A DNA stretch of 57,696 nt, from contig CAYTLW010000040.1 of assembly GCA_964438735.1 (NCBI GenBank), positions 1 to 57,696 of the forward strand, read 5' to 3'. Position 1 is the stretch's first letter. Each line of letters begins with the position of its first letter. Source of the stretch: CAYTLW01 sp964438735. Its GTDB lineage: Bacteria > Myxococcota_A > UBA9042. The notes beneath the pieces are model-generated. The model was not told where the DNA came from, did not search any database, and was given only the letters and a program-made list of their open reading frames with translations. Made by a program: the position numbers and the translations under genes. Of the stretch, positions 35,862-43,899 are shown one piece after another.

Positions 35862-37856
35862 ATGAGCCACGATCGAAGCAAGTCCCATCGCCTGAAAGCC
35901 CTGTCGTTGGCCCTGGCGCTCGCCGTCGGCAGTGCCCTGGCCATGCAGGCATGCGAAAAGGAGACGGCGCCGGCCGCGCCGACGACCCCCGTGGTGAAGC
36001 AGGCGCCGACGCCGGCGCCGACGCCGAAGAAACCGGAGGTGAAGGGGCCCGAGATCTCGGAGATCGCCGCTCAGGTCGCCAAGCTGGTGGCGGGCCAGAC
36101 GCCCAAACGCAAGCCGAAGATCGACGCCCTGGTGACCGCCACAGGCACGGCGCGCAAGGCGGTTCGCGGTCTCTACACCGAACGGAAGCTGCGCTACTAC
36201 CGCCTCGACGGCAACCTCACCGAAGACGGACTGGGACTGGTCGAGCTGCTTGGCGATCTGCACCGTCATGGCGTCGATCGTCGAGGCTATCGCCTGCTGG
36301 CGCTGGACGAGGCGACCCAGGGCGTGGTCGAGGCATTCGGCGCCGAACGTCGGGCGATCCTGGCGGTCGGGCATGGCACTGGCACGGCGCGGCTCTCCCT
36401 GGCGATCTGCCGCTGGGTTCGATCGGGTGAAGGCGGCGAGATCGCGTTGATGCGGGCCGGCGGCGACGAGCTCGATGGCGCCGGCCGCAAGGCGGTTGGC
36501 GAACACCTGGACAATCTCAGCCAGGCGGCCGACGAGGCCTATCTGGCCCTGTGGAAGGCGGACGTGGCGCTGTCGGGTGCCGCGGTGCGCTACGTGGTCG
36601 ACATGCTGTGGGGCCGCCCGGCGCATCCGCTCAAATACACCACGCCGGCCACGGTTCGCAGGATGGCCGAGAGCAAGGCCGACGAGATCGCCGAGAAGCT
36701 GAAGGATAGCCGCGGTCGCACCGCCAAGGTGTTGCGCGACCTGTGGCCCAAACATCCGCAGTATCGAGAGCTCCTGCGCGGCGTCGATCGCTACGACGCG
36801 TTGGTGGTCGCGGGCGGCTGGAAGAAGCTGCCGCAGATGCCGGGCAAGAAGGTCATTCGCGGTCATCGGGGCGCGTTCGTCAACGCGCTGCGCGAGCGAC
36901 TGATCGTGGAGGGCTACCAGGTCCCCGCCGAGGGCGATGGCTTCGACGAAGAACTGGAGAAGGGCGTCATCGAGTTCCAGCGACGCCACCACCTGGCTGA
37001 GGACGGTGTGGTCGGCAAGGGCGCCGTGACCGAGTTGAACGTGCCGGCTGAGCAGCGCGCCCGCCAGTTGCGGCTGGGTCTGCAGCGCCTGCGGGAGAGC
37101 GTCGGACGTGACCCAAAGGGGCCGCTCTACGTCTACGTCAACATCGCCGCGCAGCGCATGTTCCTCTACAAAGACGGCAAGGTGCTGCGCGAGCACAAGG
37201 TCATCGTCGGCAAGGATAACGAGGACGTCGACTACTCGGCGCAGATCAAGGGCAAGATCAACCGGACCAAGATGTTCACGGCGACCATGACCAAGGTGAC
37301 CCTGGCGCCACGGTGGTATCCGACCCAGCGCGTGATCGACCTGGAACTGGGCCCTGCCCTGGCCAAGGACCCGGACTACTTCGAAAAGCATGGCTACGTC
37401 TCGGAGATGAGCCCGGACGGCACCGAGCGGGTCTACCAGATGTCCGGCAAGAGCAACCTGCTGGGTGTGGTCAAGTTCCAGTTCCCCAACAAGCACTCGA
37501 TCTACATGCACGACACGCCGAGTCGCGGCCTCTTCAAGCGGACCCGGCGCGCGTACAGCCACGGCTGCATCCGGATGGAGAACCCCCGGCAGCTGGCCTA
37601 CTACATCCTCGGTCGGGAGAAACGCGGTTATACGCGTTCGAAAATCAAGGAGATCATCAAGGAGCGCGAGGAGAAGATCGTCTTCCTCAAGCGCAAGATC
37701 CCGGTCTACATCGACTACGTCTCCGCCCGCATCGATACCAAGGGTCATGTGATCTTCAACAGCGACCTGTACCTCTATGACCTCGCGTTCTTCACCGGGC
37801 AGCTGCCGGTCGAGGAGGTGGAGGAGTACAAGCCGGCCTCCCTCGAGGGCATCTGA
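35862..37856 (+). CDS. L,D-transpeptidase lipoprotein (YkuD/YcbB type)
   Basis: A 664-residue envelope enzyme. A signal peptide ends with a lipobox-like AMQAC followed by a Pro/Ala/Thr/Lys linker. A helical N-terminal region (residues 60-320) matches the extra scaffold of YcbB-like enzymes, then a peptidoglycan-binding domain at about 330-400 (FDEELEKGVIEFQRRHHLAEDGVVGKGAVTEL, in pieces) and a YkuD catalytic domain at about 418-586 with YMHDTPSRGLF and SHGCIRMENP, in which Cys569 is the acyl-enzyme nucleophile. The reaction makes 3-3 cross-links in peptidoglycan or attaches proteins to it. ATG 35862 follows GGAGG by 5 bases. The motif is intact, so activity is expected. Confidence 0.9.
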   Translation: MSHDRSKSHRLKALSLALALAVGSALAMQACEKETAPAAPTTPVVKQAPTPAPTPKKPEVKGPEISEIAAQVAKLVAGQTPKRKPKIDALVTATGTARKAVRGLYTERKLRYYRLDGNLTEDGLGLVELLGDLHRHGVDRRGYRLLALDEATQGVVEAFGAERRAILAVGHGTGTARLSLAICRWVRSGEGGEIALMRAGGDELDGAGRKAVGEHLDNLSQAADEAYLALWKADVALSGAAVRYVVDMLWGRPAHPLKYTTPATVRRMAESKADEIAEKLKDSRGRTAKVLRDLWPKHPQYRELLRGVDRYDALVVAGGWKKLPQMPGKKVIRGHRGAFVNALRERLIVEGYQVPAEGDGFDEELEKGVIEFQRRHHLAEDGVVGKGAVTELNVPAEQRARQLRLGLQRLRESVGRDPKGPLYVYVNIAAQRMFLYKDGKVLREHKVIVGKDNEDVDYSAQIKGKINRTKMFTATMTKVTLAPRWYPTQRVIDLELGPALAKDPDYFEKHGYVSEMSPDGTERVYQMSGKSNLLGVVKFQFPNKHSIYMHDTPSRGLFKRTRRAYSHGCIRMENPRQLAYYILGREKRGYTRSKIKEIIKEREEKIVFLKRKIPVYIDYVSARIDTKGHVIFNSDLYLYDLAFFTGQLPVEEVEEYKPASLEGI

Positions 37857-37968
37857 GCCCCAAGTGCGGTGTTGGAATCGAGTTCCGCGGGCGTTGCGCC
37901 TGTGGTAGTTTCCCGGCCGCCGAAAGACCCGCACAGGGCGGGCTGCGCCGAGGTGATGAGGACGAGCC

Positions 37969-38208
37969 GTGGACGAGGTCAGGCCACTGCAGGACGGGTC
38001 CGATGTCGAAGCGTTGGCGGAGGGTGCGCCCAAGGCCCCTTCGCTGGACATTGAAGGCGGCCCCGTCGGCCGATTTCACATTCGCATCCTGGCCGACGGC
38101 ACGGTCGTATTCGGCGACCTCCCCACGGGGCTGGCAGAAGTGGCCGCAGTTGTGGCAGGGTCGGATGCGGTGGGCCAGCCGATAGCGGAGCATAGCGACG
38201 AGTCATGA
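37969..38208 (+). CDS. Small hypothetical protein coupled to the kinase gene
   Basis: A 79-residue protein from GTG 37969. It has an acidic N-terminus and a compact beta-like core (GRFHIRILADGTVVFGDLPTGLAEVAAVVAG), with no cysteines, signal peptide or membrane segment. Its stop TGA (38206-38208) overlaps the ATG of the kinase (ATGATG), so the two are translationally coupled. GAGGACGA upstream is the ribosome site. Function is unknown; a kinase partner or substrate is a reasonable guess from the coupling. Confidence 0.6.
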   Translation: MDEVRPLQDGSDVEALAEGAPKAPSLDIEGGPVGRFHIRILADGTVVFGDLPTGLAEVAAVVAGSDAVGQPIAEHSDES

Positions 38209-40094
38209 TGCGCTTGTGTCCGAAATGCGGTGTCAAGACCGAGGAGGCGCGCTGCCCCGATGACGGGACGGCGACACTGGCGCTGGCTCAGAATCCCGAG
38301 AGCCGGCTGGCCATGGGCACCGAGATCAATGGCCGCTACCGGGTCGACCAGCTCATCGGCCAGGGTGGCTTCGGCGCTGTCTACAAGTCGACCCACCTGG
38401 CGACCGAACAGGAGATGGCGATCAAGGTCCTGGGCGTGTCGCTGGACGATGACGACTCGGACCTGATCCAGCGCTTCTTTGCCGAGGCCCAGATCACCGC
38501 CGGCCTCAAGCACCCCAATACGATTCGGGTCTTCGATTTCGGCCAGACCGAGGGTGGCGCGCTCTACATCGCCATGGAGCTGCTCACCGGGCAGGACCTG
38601 AATCAGGTGCTCAAAGAGCGCAGGGGCCAGGGCAAGGCGCTGTCGGAAGGGGAGACCATCCGCATCGCCTCGCAGACCCTGCGCAGCCTTGCCGAAGCGC
38701 ACATGGCTGGTCTGGTCCATCGCGACCTGAAGCCGCACAACATCTTCCTCAACGAGGTGCCCGGGGACGACCCGGTGGTCAAGGTGTTGGACTTCGGCAT
38801 CGCCAAGCGCCTGGGCACCAACCTCACAGGGACCGGGCAGGCCTTTGGCACGCCCTCCTACATGAGCCCGGAGCAGGCCCAGAACAAGCCCGTGGACGCC
38901 CGCAGCGACATCTATTCGCTGGGCGCGGTCATGTACCAATGCGTCGCCGGCGCGTGCCCCTTCGATGGCGACAACCCGCTCGCGGTACTGCTCGCGCATG
39001 TCACCGACGTGCCGCCGGACCTGCGCGAGCGCTCGCAATCGCCGGTGAGCGAAGCCTTCATTCAGATTATCGAGAAGGCGCTCGCAAAGAGCCCCGACGC
39101 GCGCTTCGAAAGCGCCATCTCCATGCGCCAGGCGCTGACCACCATCGAGAGCGGCGGGGCCCTGGACGCCATCGGCGCACCGACGAGGATGGGCGTGGCG
39201 CCGCTGGAGCCGCGTATCGAGCGAGGTTCGGCGGGACATTCGCTGCCTATCGAAGTGGACGATGCAGGGACCGACGATCGCACCGCCGCCTACACCGTGC
39301 CTTCAAAACCCTCCGCCAAGGCGGCTGCCGCCGAAGTCGGCGCCGTGGGCGCGCCCAGCGCACCGGGCGCTGTTGAGGCCGGGGGCTCGGGCAGAACAGA
39401 GGCCTTCTTCGTCCGCAACGACGCCACCGAACAGGCTGCTGCCGAACCGGCGGCAGCCAGCAGCGACGTCGTCTATGAGGACCTGGGCGAGCGCAAGAGC
39501 AGCGCCGGGCTCGGTCTGCTGATCGCCCTGGCGCTGGGCTTTGTTGTGGTGGCGGGCGCTGCCGCGGCCGTGGTCCTCAACGGCGGCGACGAGGGCGAGG
39601 CGCCCGAGGCGGTGGCACAAGCAGAGGCGGCGCCAGCGCCAGCCAAAGCCGAGCCGGTCCCCGCGCCGGCAGAGAACGCGGCGGATGCCGGCACCGGCGC
39701 CGACGCGACAGCTGCGGCTACCGCGGATGCCGGTGCCCCCAAAGACACAGCGCCGAAAGCGCCGGCGATCGTACATGTCGAGGTGCGCACCGAACCCGCG
39801 GGGGCGAAGGTGAGCGTTGATGGCAAGCTGATCGGCAAGGCCCCGGTCAAGGTCGAGGTCACCGAAGGCAAGCCGATTCGCGCCAGCCTGGCACTGAATG
39901 GCTACCAGAAGACCGAGACCGTATTGATGCATACCGATCGCGACGGACGCACGGTCAAGCTCACGCGGCTCAAGCCGGTCCGCGCCGCCCGCAAGCCGAA
40001 ACCTCGCAAGGTGAAGGCGGGTCCTACGCCCAGACCGCGGCCGACCACGCCTTCGCCGAGACCCCGTAAGAGCGCCCTCGAAGAGCGACTCTGA
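38205..40094 (+). CDS. Transmembrane Ser/Thr protein kinase with PEGA domain
   Basis: A 629-residue Hanks-type kinase. It opens with a cysteine motif (CPKCG...CPDDG) typical of delta-proteobacterial kinases. The kinase domain has the glycine loop GQGGFGAVY, Lys74 in AIKVLG, the catalytic HRDLKPHN and DFGIAKRLG, followed by GTPSYMSPEQA and RSDIYSLG. After an Ala/Glu-rich linker comes one membrane segment at about residues 432-458, then an Ala/Pro-rich stretch and a PEGA domain at about 522-590 (VRTEPAGAKVSVDGKLIGKAPVKVEV), which in this topology is outside the cytoplasm and may bind envelope components. The C-terminus is Arg/Pro-rich. All catalytic residues are present. Confidence 0.92.
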   Translation: MMRLCPKCGVKTEEARCPDDGTATLALAQNPESRLAMGTEINGRYRVDQLIGQGGFGAVYKSTHLATEQEMAIKVLGVSLDDDDSDLIQRFFAEAQITAGLKHPNTIRVFDFGQTEGGALYIAMELLTGQDLNQVLKERRGQGKALSEGETIRIASQTLRSLAEAHMAGLVHRDLKPHNIFLNEVPGDDPVVKVLDFGIAKRLGTNLTGTGQAFGTPSYMSPEQAQNKPVDARSDIYSLGAVMYQCVAGACPFDGDNPLAVLLAHVTDVPPDLRERSQSPVSEAFIQIIEKALAKSPDARFESAISMRQALTTIESGGALDAIGAPTRMGVAPLEPRIERGSAGHSLPIEVDDAGTDDRTAAYTVPSKPSAKAAAAEVGAVGAPSAPGAVEAGGSGRTEAFFVRNDATEQAAAEPAAASSDVVYEDLGERKSSAGLGLLIALALGFVVVAGAAAAVVLNGGDEGEAPEAVAQAEAAPAPAKAEPVPAPAENAADAGTGADATAAATADAGAPKDTAPKAPAIVHVEVRTEPAGAKVSVDGKLIGKAPVKVEVTEGKPIRASLALNGYQKTETVLMHTDRDGRTVKLTRLKPVRAARKPKPRKVKAGPTPRPRPTTPSPRPRKSALEERL

Positions 40095-40112
40095 GGCCGG
40101 CCCCAACCTCCG

Positions 40113-40853
40113 ATGAACGCGACGCTCCGATCGCTGTCGATCGTGATCCCAGCCTTTGACGAGGCGCAGCGACTGCCCACCAGTCTGGGCCGGGTCTTGT
40201 CCTGGCTCGACGAGGTCGGTGCCGATGCGGAGGTGATCGTCGTCGATGACGGTTCGCGCGACGCGACCCTGGAGGTGGCACGGGGGCTGGCGCAAGCCGA
40301 GCCCCGGTTGAAGGTGGTCACGTTGGGGACCAATCGGGGCAAGGGCGCCGCGGTGCGGCTGGGCGTGGAGACGTCGACCAGGGACTACGTGTTGCTATGC
40401 GACGCCGATCTGTCGACCCCGATCGAAGAGGTCCTGCACCTGGCCGAGGCGATCGACGGCGGCGCGGACATCGCCATCGGCTCGCGCGACGTGGCCGACA
40501 GCCGCATCGAGCGCCACCAGCCCTGGTATCGCGAGGCCATGGGCCGCACGTTCAACCGCATCGTGCAGGCGGTGGCCATGCCAGGCATCCGAGACACCCA
40601 GTGCGGCTTCAAGCTCTTCCGTTCTGAGGCTGCCAGTCGCTGCTTCAGCCGCATGACCATCGAGCGTTTCGCCTTCGACGTCGAGGTGCTCTACATCGCC
40701 CGGCGACTCGGCTACACGATCGCCGAGGTCGGGGTTCGCTGGATCAACGACGAGCGCACCACGGTGGATCCCATCCGCGACGCCAGCCGGATGCTCTTGG
40801 ATGTGGTCCGCATCCGTTATCGGCAGCGTGGCGTGGGCTCCGACCTGGGTTGA
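40113..40853 (+). CDS. Family 2 glycosyltransferase, dolichyl/polyprenyl-phosphate glucosyltransferase-like
   Basis: A 246-residue GT-A fold enzyme. SIVIPAFDEAQRLP, VVDDGSRDAT, GTNRGKGAAVRLG and DADLSTPIEEV (the metal-binding DxD) match the Alg5-like group that transfers glucose from UDP-glucose to polyprenyl phosphate. GIRDTQCGFKLFR and FAFDVEVLYIARRLGY are also family strings. No membrane helices are seen, unlike GtrB proteins. It follows the kinase gene by 18 bases. The convergent membrane protein downstream could use polyprenyl-linked sugars, but this is inference. Confidence 0.9.
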   Translation: MNATLRSLSIVIPAFDEAQRLPTSLGRVLSWLDEVGADAEVIVVDDGSRDATLEVARGLAQAEPRLKVVTLGTNRGKGAAVRLGVETSTRDYVLLCDADLSTPIEEVLHLAEAIDGGADIAIGSRDVADSRIERHQPWYREAMGRTFNRIVQAVAMPGIRDTQCGFKLFRSEAASRCFSRMTIERFAFDVEVLYIARRLGYTIAEVGVRWINDERTTVDPIRDASRMLLDVVRIRYRQRGVGSDLG

Positions 40854-40874
40854 AGCGAGCGACCCGATCGCGAC

Positions 40875-42320
40875 TCAGGGCTTGTCGGGTCTGAGGCGGT
40901 GCAGGCAGAAGGTGCCGCGCCTGGAGCAGGCGAAGACCTCCTGCCGCTGGCTCCAGAAGACGCTGATGGGATCGACCGACGGTGCGCGCAGGAGCATCAG
41001 CGAGGCGCTGAAGGGCGCGCTGTAGTGGGCGGGCGTGTCCAGGGCGCCGATCTTGGTCAACAGATTGGCGAGGCGATCGCCGCCGCGCCGGGCCGGCAAG
41101 ATGGCGGCATCTGTGGGCTGATCCTGGAGCAACTCCAGGGCGTCCGGATTCAACACGGCCGGCAGGTCGGCCGCGGGATCGTGCAGCAAAGGCAGGGCGC
41201 GGCCCAGGCCCGTGCGCGCGTCTGCAGGCAGGGTGGCGATGCCATCGACCACCACCGATAGCAACAGACACAGGGCCAGGGTGACGGCCACGACGCGGCT
41301 CGCCGGATGCCCGTGTTTCCAAAGCCCGCGCAGCCAGACGCCGGCGCCAGCGGCGGCCAGTAGCGCCAGGAGCGGTGCGATGACCGGCAGCGGGTCGAGG
41401 GCACCGGGCAGGGGGTGGCCAATCAGGCCGACGAGCAACAGCCACCAGGTGACGACCGCGGCAACCGGTGCCAGCGGGCCGCGCCGACCGACGGTCAGGG
41501 CACGAACTGCTGCGGCTGCGCCCAGCAGGGCCACGGCTGGCGTCATGCGGGCCAGCAGGCCAAAAGTGGCGCCCACCAGGGGCAGGTCGGCCAGCCCGCC
41601 GGCGACGTCGCCGGTAGCCGTGGGCCGGAGGGCGGTCAGGCAGGCCAGCCAGAGGTTCTTCAGGCCATCCCCCGGTCGACTGATGATCAGCAGGCCGCCG
41701 AACAGGGCCAGCGCTGCGAGCCAACCCAGCCAGATGGGGCGCGATGCGAAACCCTGGCGGGGAACGTCCGGGGCGGCGTTGGGGCGCGGCCAGAGCGCGG
41801 CGATGATGACCAGGCCACCCAGCGCCGGCAATCCGATGGGATGGCCCAGCACCATGAGCAACAAGGCCATCGCCACACCGATGGCCGCCCGCTTGGGCCG
41901 GTCCACCAGGTCGACGACGCTGATGGACAAGAGCAGCGCCGCGGTCGCCAGCAGGGATTCGGCCGAGATGACCAGCAGGGCCTGCCGCGAAGGCGGCCAG
42001 AGCAGGACCACGGCAGCCGGCACCCAACCCGCTGCTGCGCCCAGGCAACGCCGCCCCAGGGCGAGCAACAGCGTGACATGGGCGACGAGCAGGCCTGTGG
42101 CCAGGGCGCTGATGGCGGTCGCTGGCGACAGGCCGATTACATCGCCCCCATCGCGCGCCAGGCGCCCCATGGCGCCGTACGCGGGGCCGCCGGAAGTGCG
42201 GCTCAGGGCGTCCAGCCAGGCGGTGGCCGAGGCCGACCAGCCGAAGCCGTCGATGCCCAGTAGCGCGACCGTGGCCAACGCCACGAGTCCCATGCCCGCC
42301 CAGCCGATCCTAGCGCTCAC
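40875..42320 (-). CDS. Multi-spanning membrane protein, possibly a GT-C-type glycosyltransferase
   Basis: A 481-residue integral membrane protein with about ten hydrophobic segments and a soluble C-terminal domain of some 110 residues (LPADARTGLGRALPLLHDP to the end), which includes two late cysteines (FACSRRGTFCLHRL). The arrangement resembles GT-C/PMT-like glycosyltransferases, but the early acidic catalytic signature of that family is not clear. GTG 42320 follows GGAGG by 5 bases. The start overlaps the preceding exported protein's stop by 11 bases, so they are co-translated. Confidence 0.6.
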   Translation of the reverse strand: MSARIGWAGMGLVALATVALLGIDGFGWSASATAWLDALSRTSGGPAYGAMGRLARDGGDVIGLSPATAISALATGLLVAHVTLLLALGRRCLGAAAGWVPAAVVLLWPPSRQALLVISAESLLATAALLLSISVVDLVDRPKRAAIGVAMALLLMVLGHPIGLPALGGLVIIAALWPRPNAAPDVPRQGFASRPIWLGWLAALALFGGLLIISRPGDGLKNLWLACLTALRPTATGDVAGGLADLPLVGATFGLLARMTPAVALLGAAAAVRALTVGRRGPLAPVAAVVTWWLLLVGLIGHPLPGALDPLPVIAPLLALLAAAGAGVWLRGLWKHGHPASRVVAVTLALCLLLSVVVDGIATLPADARTGLGRALPLLHDPAADLPAVLNPDALELLQDQPTDAAILPARRGGDRLANLLTKIGALDTPAHYSAPFSASLMLLRAPSVDPISVFWSQRQEVFACSRRGTFCLHRLRPDKP

Positions 42321-43131
42321 GTGCGCCTCCAGGATTGCCCACGCGATCGCTGGCCGGCTCGGGCATCAGGTCGCGCAACTGGGGGATAGGGGGCACCGCC
42401 AAAGGCGTGCCTGCGGAGGGTCGGCGGGCACGTGGTGCGGGTTTATCCCGCTCCATGGCGGCAGGCGCAGGCGCTCGTCGACCGACCATGCGCAGGCTCA
42501 GGCAGGCCAGTCGCCAGTGGTTGTCATCTGCGTCGATGACGATGGCCAGGTTGCCCCGCTGCGGCCCTGGCGGCAGGGGTCGATCGATGTGTGCGACGCC
42601 CGTCTCGGAGCTGGCCTCCAGGCGAGCGAGGACCTGGTCATCGGCGGTGACCCGTGCGCGCACCGCCTTGCCCTTACCGGATCGAGCCAGCAGGACCAGG
42701 GCCGCCTGCGCGCGGGCGCCCATGGGTACATCCGTCCAGTTCAGGCGGCGAACCTTGCGACGTTCACCAGGATGGACCCAGATGCACCGCACGGCGCGGC
42801 CGAGACTGCGGTCGGCGTAGGGGCCGACGAAGTTCCAGCCCTCGCCACCGCAACGCGCCCGCTGCCCTTGTCGCTCGCAGACGGCGTCGCCGCGACGGCC
42901 ATCATGGCTGATCCGTGCCTCGTCGAGGCGTTCCATAGCGTCGAATGTGATCGAGGCCTCGAGCGGGCGCTCCACGGCCGTCGAGGGATCGACGGCGTAC
43001 AGGTCGACGGGATCGGCGGGACCCACGGGTTCGGCGCTGGGGCGGGCGATGGCGTAGAGTGATAGCGCGATGGCCGCCACGGCCGCGGCCGCCGGCTGCA
43101 TCCGCCCCTGATTGCTGGCTGCCAGAGCCAT
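42310..43131 (-). CDS. Hypothetical membrane-anchored exported protein
   Basis: A 273-residue protein with one N-terminal hydrophobic stretch (MQPAAAAVAAIALSLYAIA) that could be a signal anchor. The outer part contains an N-terminal Pro/Asp region, a pair of cysteines (DAVCERQGQRARCGGEGW) and a beta-rich domain ending in HWRLACLSLRMVG, then a basic Pro/Ala-rich tail. I do not recognise the family. ATG 43131 has GAGGG upstream. It overlaps the membrane protein gene by 11 bases, so the two probably act together in the envelope. Confidence 0.55.
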   Translation of the reverse strand: MALAASNQGRMQPAAAAVAAIALSLYAIARPSAEPVGPADPVDLYAVDPSTAVERPLEASITFDAMERLDEARISHDGRRGDAVCERQGQRARCGGEGWNFVGPYADRSLGRAVRCIWVHPGERRKVRRLNWTDVPMGARAQAALVLLARSGKGKAVRARVTADDQVLARLEASSETGVAHIDRPLPPGPQRGNLAIVIDADDNHWRLACLSLRMVGRRAPAPAAMERDKPAPRARRPSAGTPLAVPPIPQLRDLMPEPASDRVGNPGGARER

Positions 43132-43276
43132 CGATCACCCTCGGCGTCGGCGACGGCGACGGCGGCGAAGCACTCGCCCGGCCGTTGCGCCCATCCCCCT
43201 CCCCTGTAGCGCAGCGCCGACAGCGCCGCAAGAGGCCGTTCACACGCGCAACGGCCGGCCGAGATGGTCAAGTTCA

Positions 43277-43306
43277 TTGACACGTGAGGACCCGCATCCG
43301 TATGCT
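43277..43306 (+). promoter_or_regulatory. Promoter of the RNase E/G gene
   Basis: A perfect -35 TTGACA (43277-43282) and a -10 TATGCT (43301-43306) are 18 bases apart. The -10 hexamer is identical to the one before the toxin-antitoxin operon. It points to the RNase gene, 590 bases downstream. Confidence 0.55.
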
Positions 43307-43858
43307 GCGCCCGCTTTTCGGGGCACGGGTACAGACCGGCCCCACTCGCTCGACGGCGCAACGAGGCGCCAAGATCGATCCGACCCCCGGCCACGTCGCG
43401 AGCGCGGCGAGAATGACCGCCGGGTCGTCCACCCCCTGACTGGAACCGAACCCCGGAGAACCGGCGGGTCCGGAGCAGCGGGAGATGGCGCATCGCTGGC
43501 CCCCGAGAGGGCGCGGGCAGTTGCGCAGGAGCACGAGGCAGGACCAGCGTCAGCGAAGGGAGAGCAAAGGCTCCCCACCGCGACGGGCATCCGCCCACGG
43601 CCGCATGAACGACAAGCGAACCAGCATCGAAGACAAGCGAAACAGCCGGATGATCGGGGCCGTCGGCCTTCGGCGTCCGGATGTGCACGAACTGGCGTCG
43701 TACTTGCCGTATTATCTCCTTCTTCTCCATGGCCTTCGCGGCGCACTATCCAAGTGCTCCGCGCTCGCAGGCACGTTGACCACGAACAACCGGCCAACCC
43801 GACGATGGCGTCGGGCGCCCCGTTGTCCGCGATCAAGCGCTGCGAAGCAGACCCACCG

Positions 43859-43894
43859 GCTCCGACATACCGCCCCGTGGGGGGCGGTCGGAGC
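43859..43894 (+). promoter_or_regulatory. Hairpin sequestering the RNase E/G ribosome binding site
   Basis: GCTCCG (43859-43864) pairs with CGGAGC (43889-43894), and ACCGCCCC (43869-43876) pairs with GGGGCGGT (43881-43888) round a GTGG loop; ACAT (43865-43868) is bulged. The 14 pairs include the GGAG (43890-43893) that is the Shine-Dalgarno of ATG 43900. When closed it should block initiation; RNase cleavage or another factor would be needed to open it. Confidence 0.7.
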
Positions 43895-43899
43895 AAGAC

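Larger units (their letters stand above)
43132..43899 (+). other. Long non-coding stretch, mostly leader of the RNase E/G gene
   Basis: About 770 bases without a convincing gene on either strand. It contains a good promoter (43277-43306), an AT-rich TATTAT (43710-43715) without a matching -35, and a strong hairpin at the 3' end that covers the ribosome site. If transcription starts near 43313 the leader is about 590 bases, long but in keeping with autoregulated rne genes. Confidence 0.5.
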
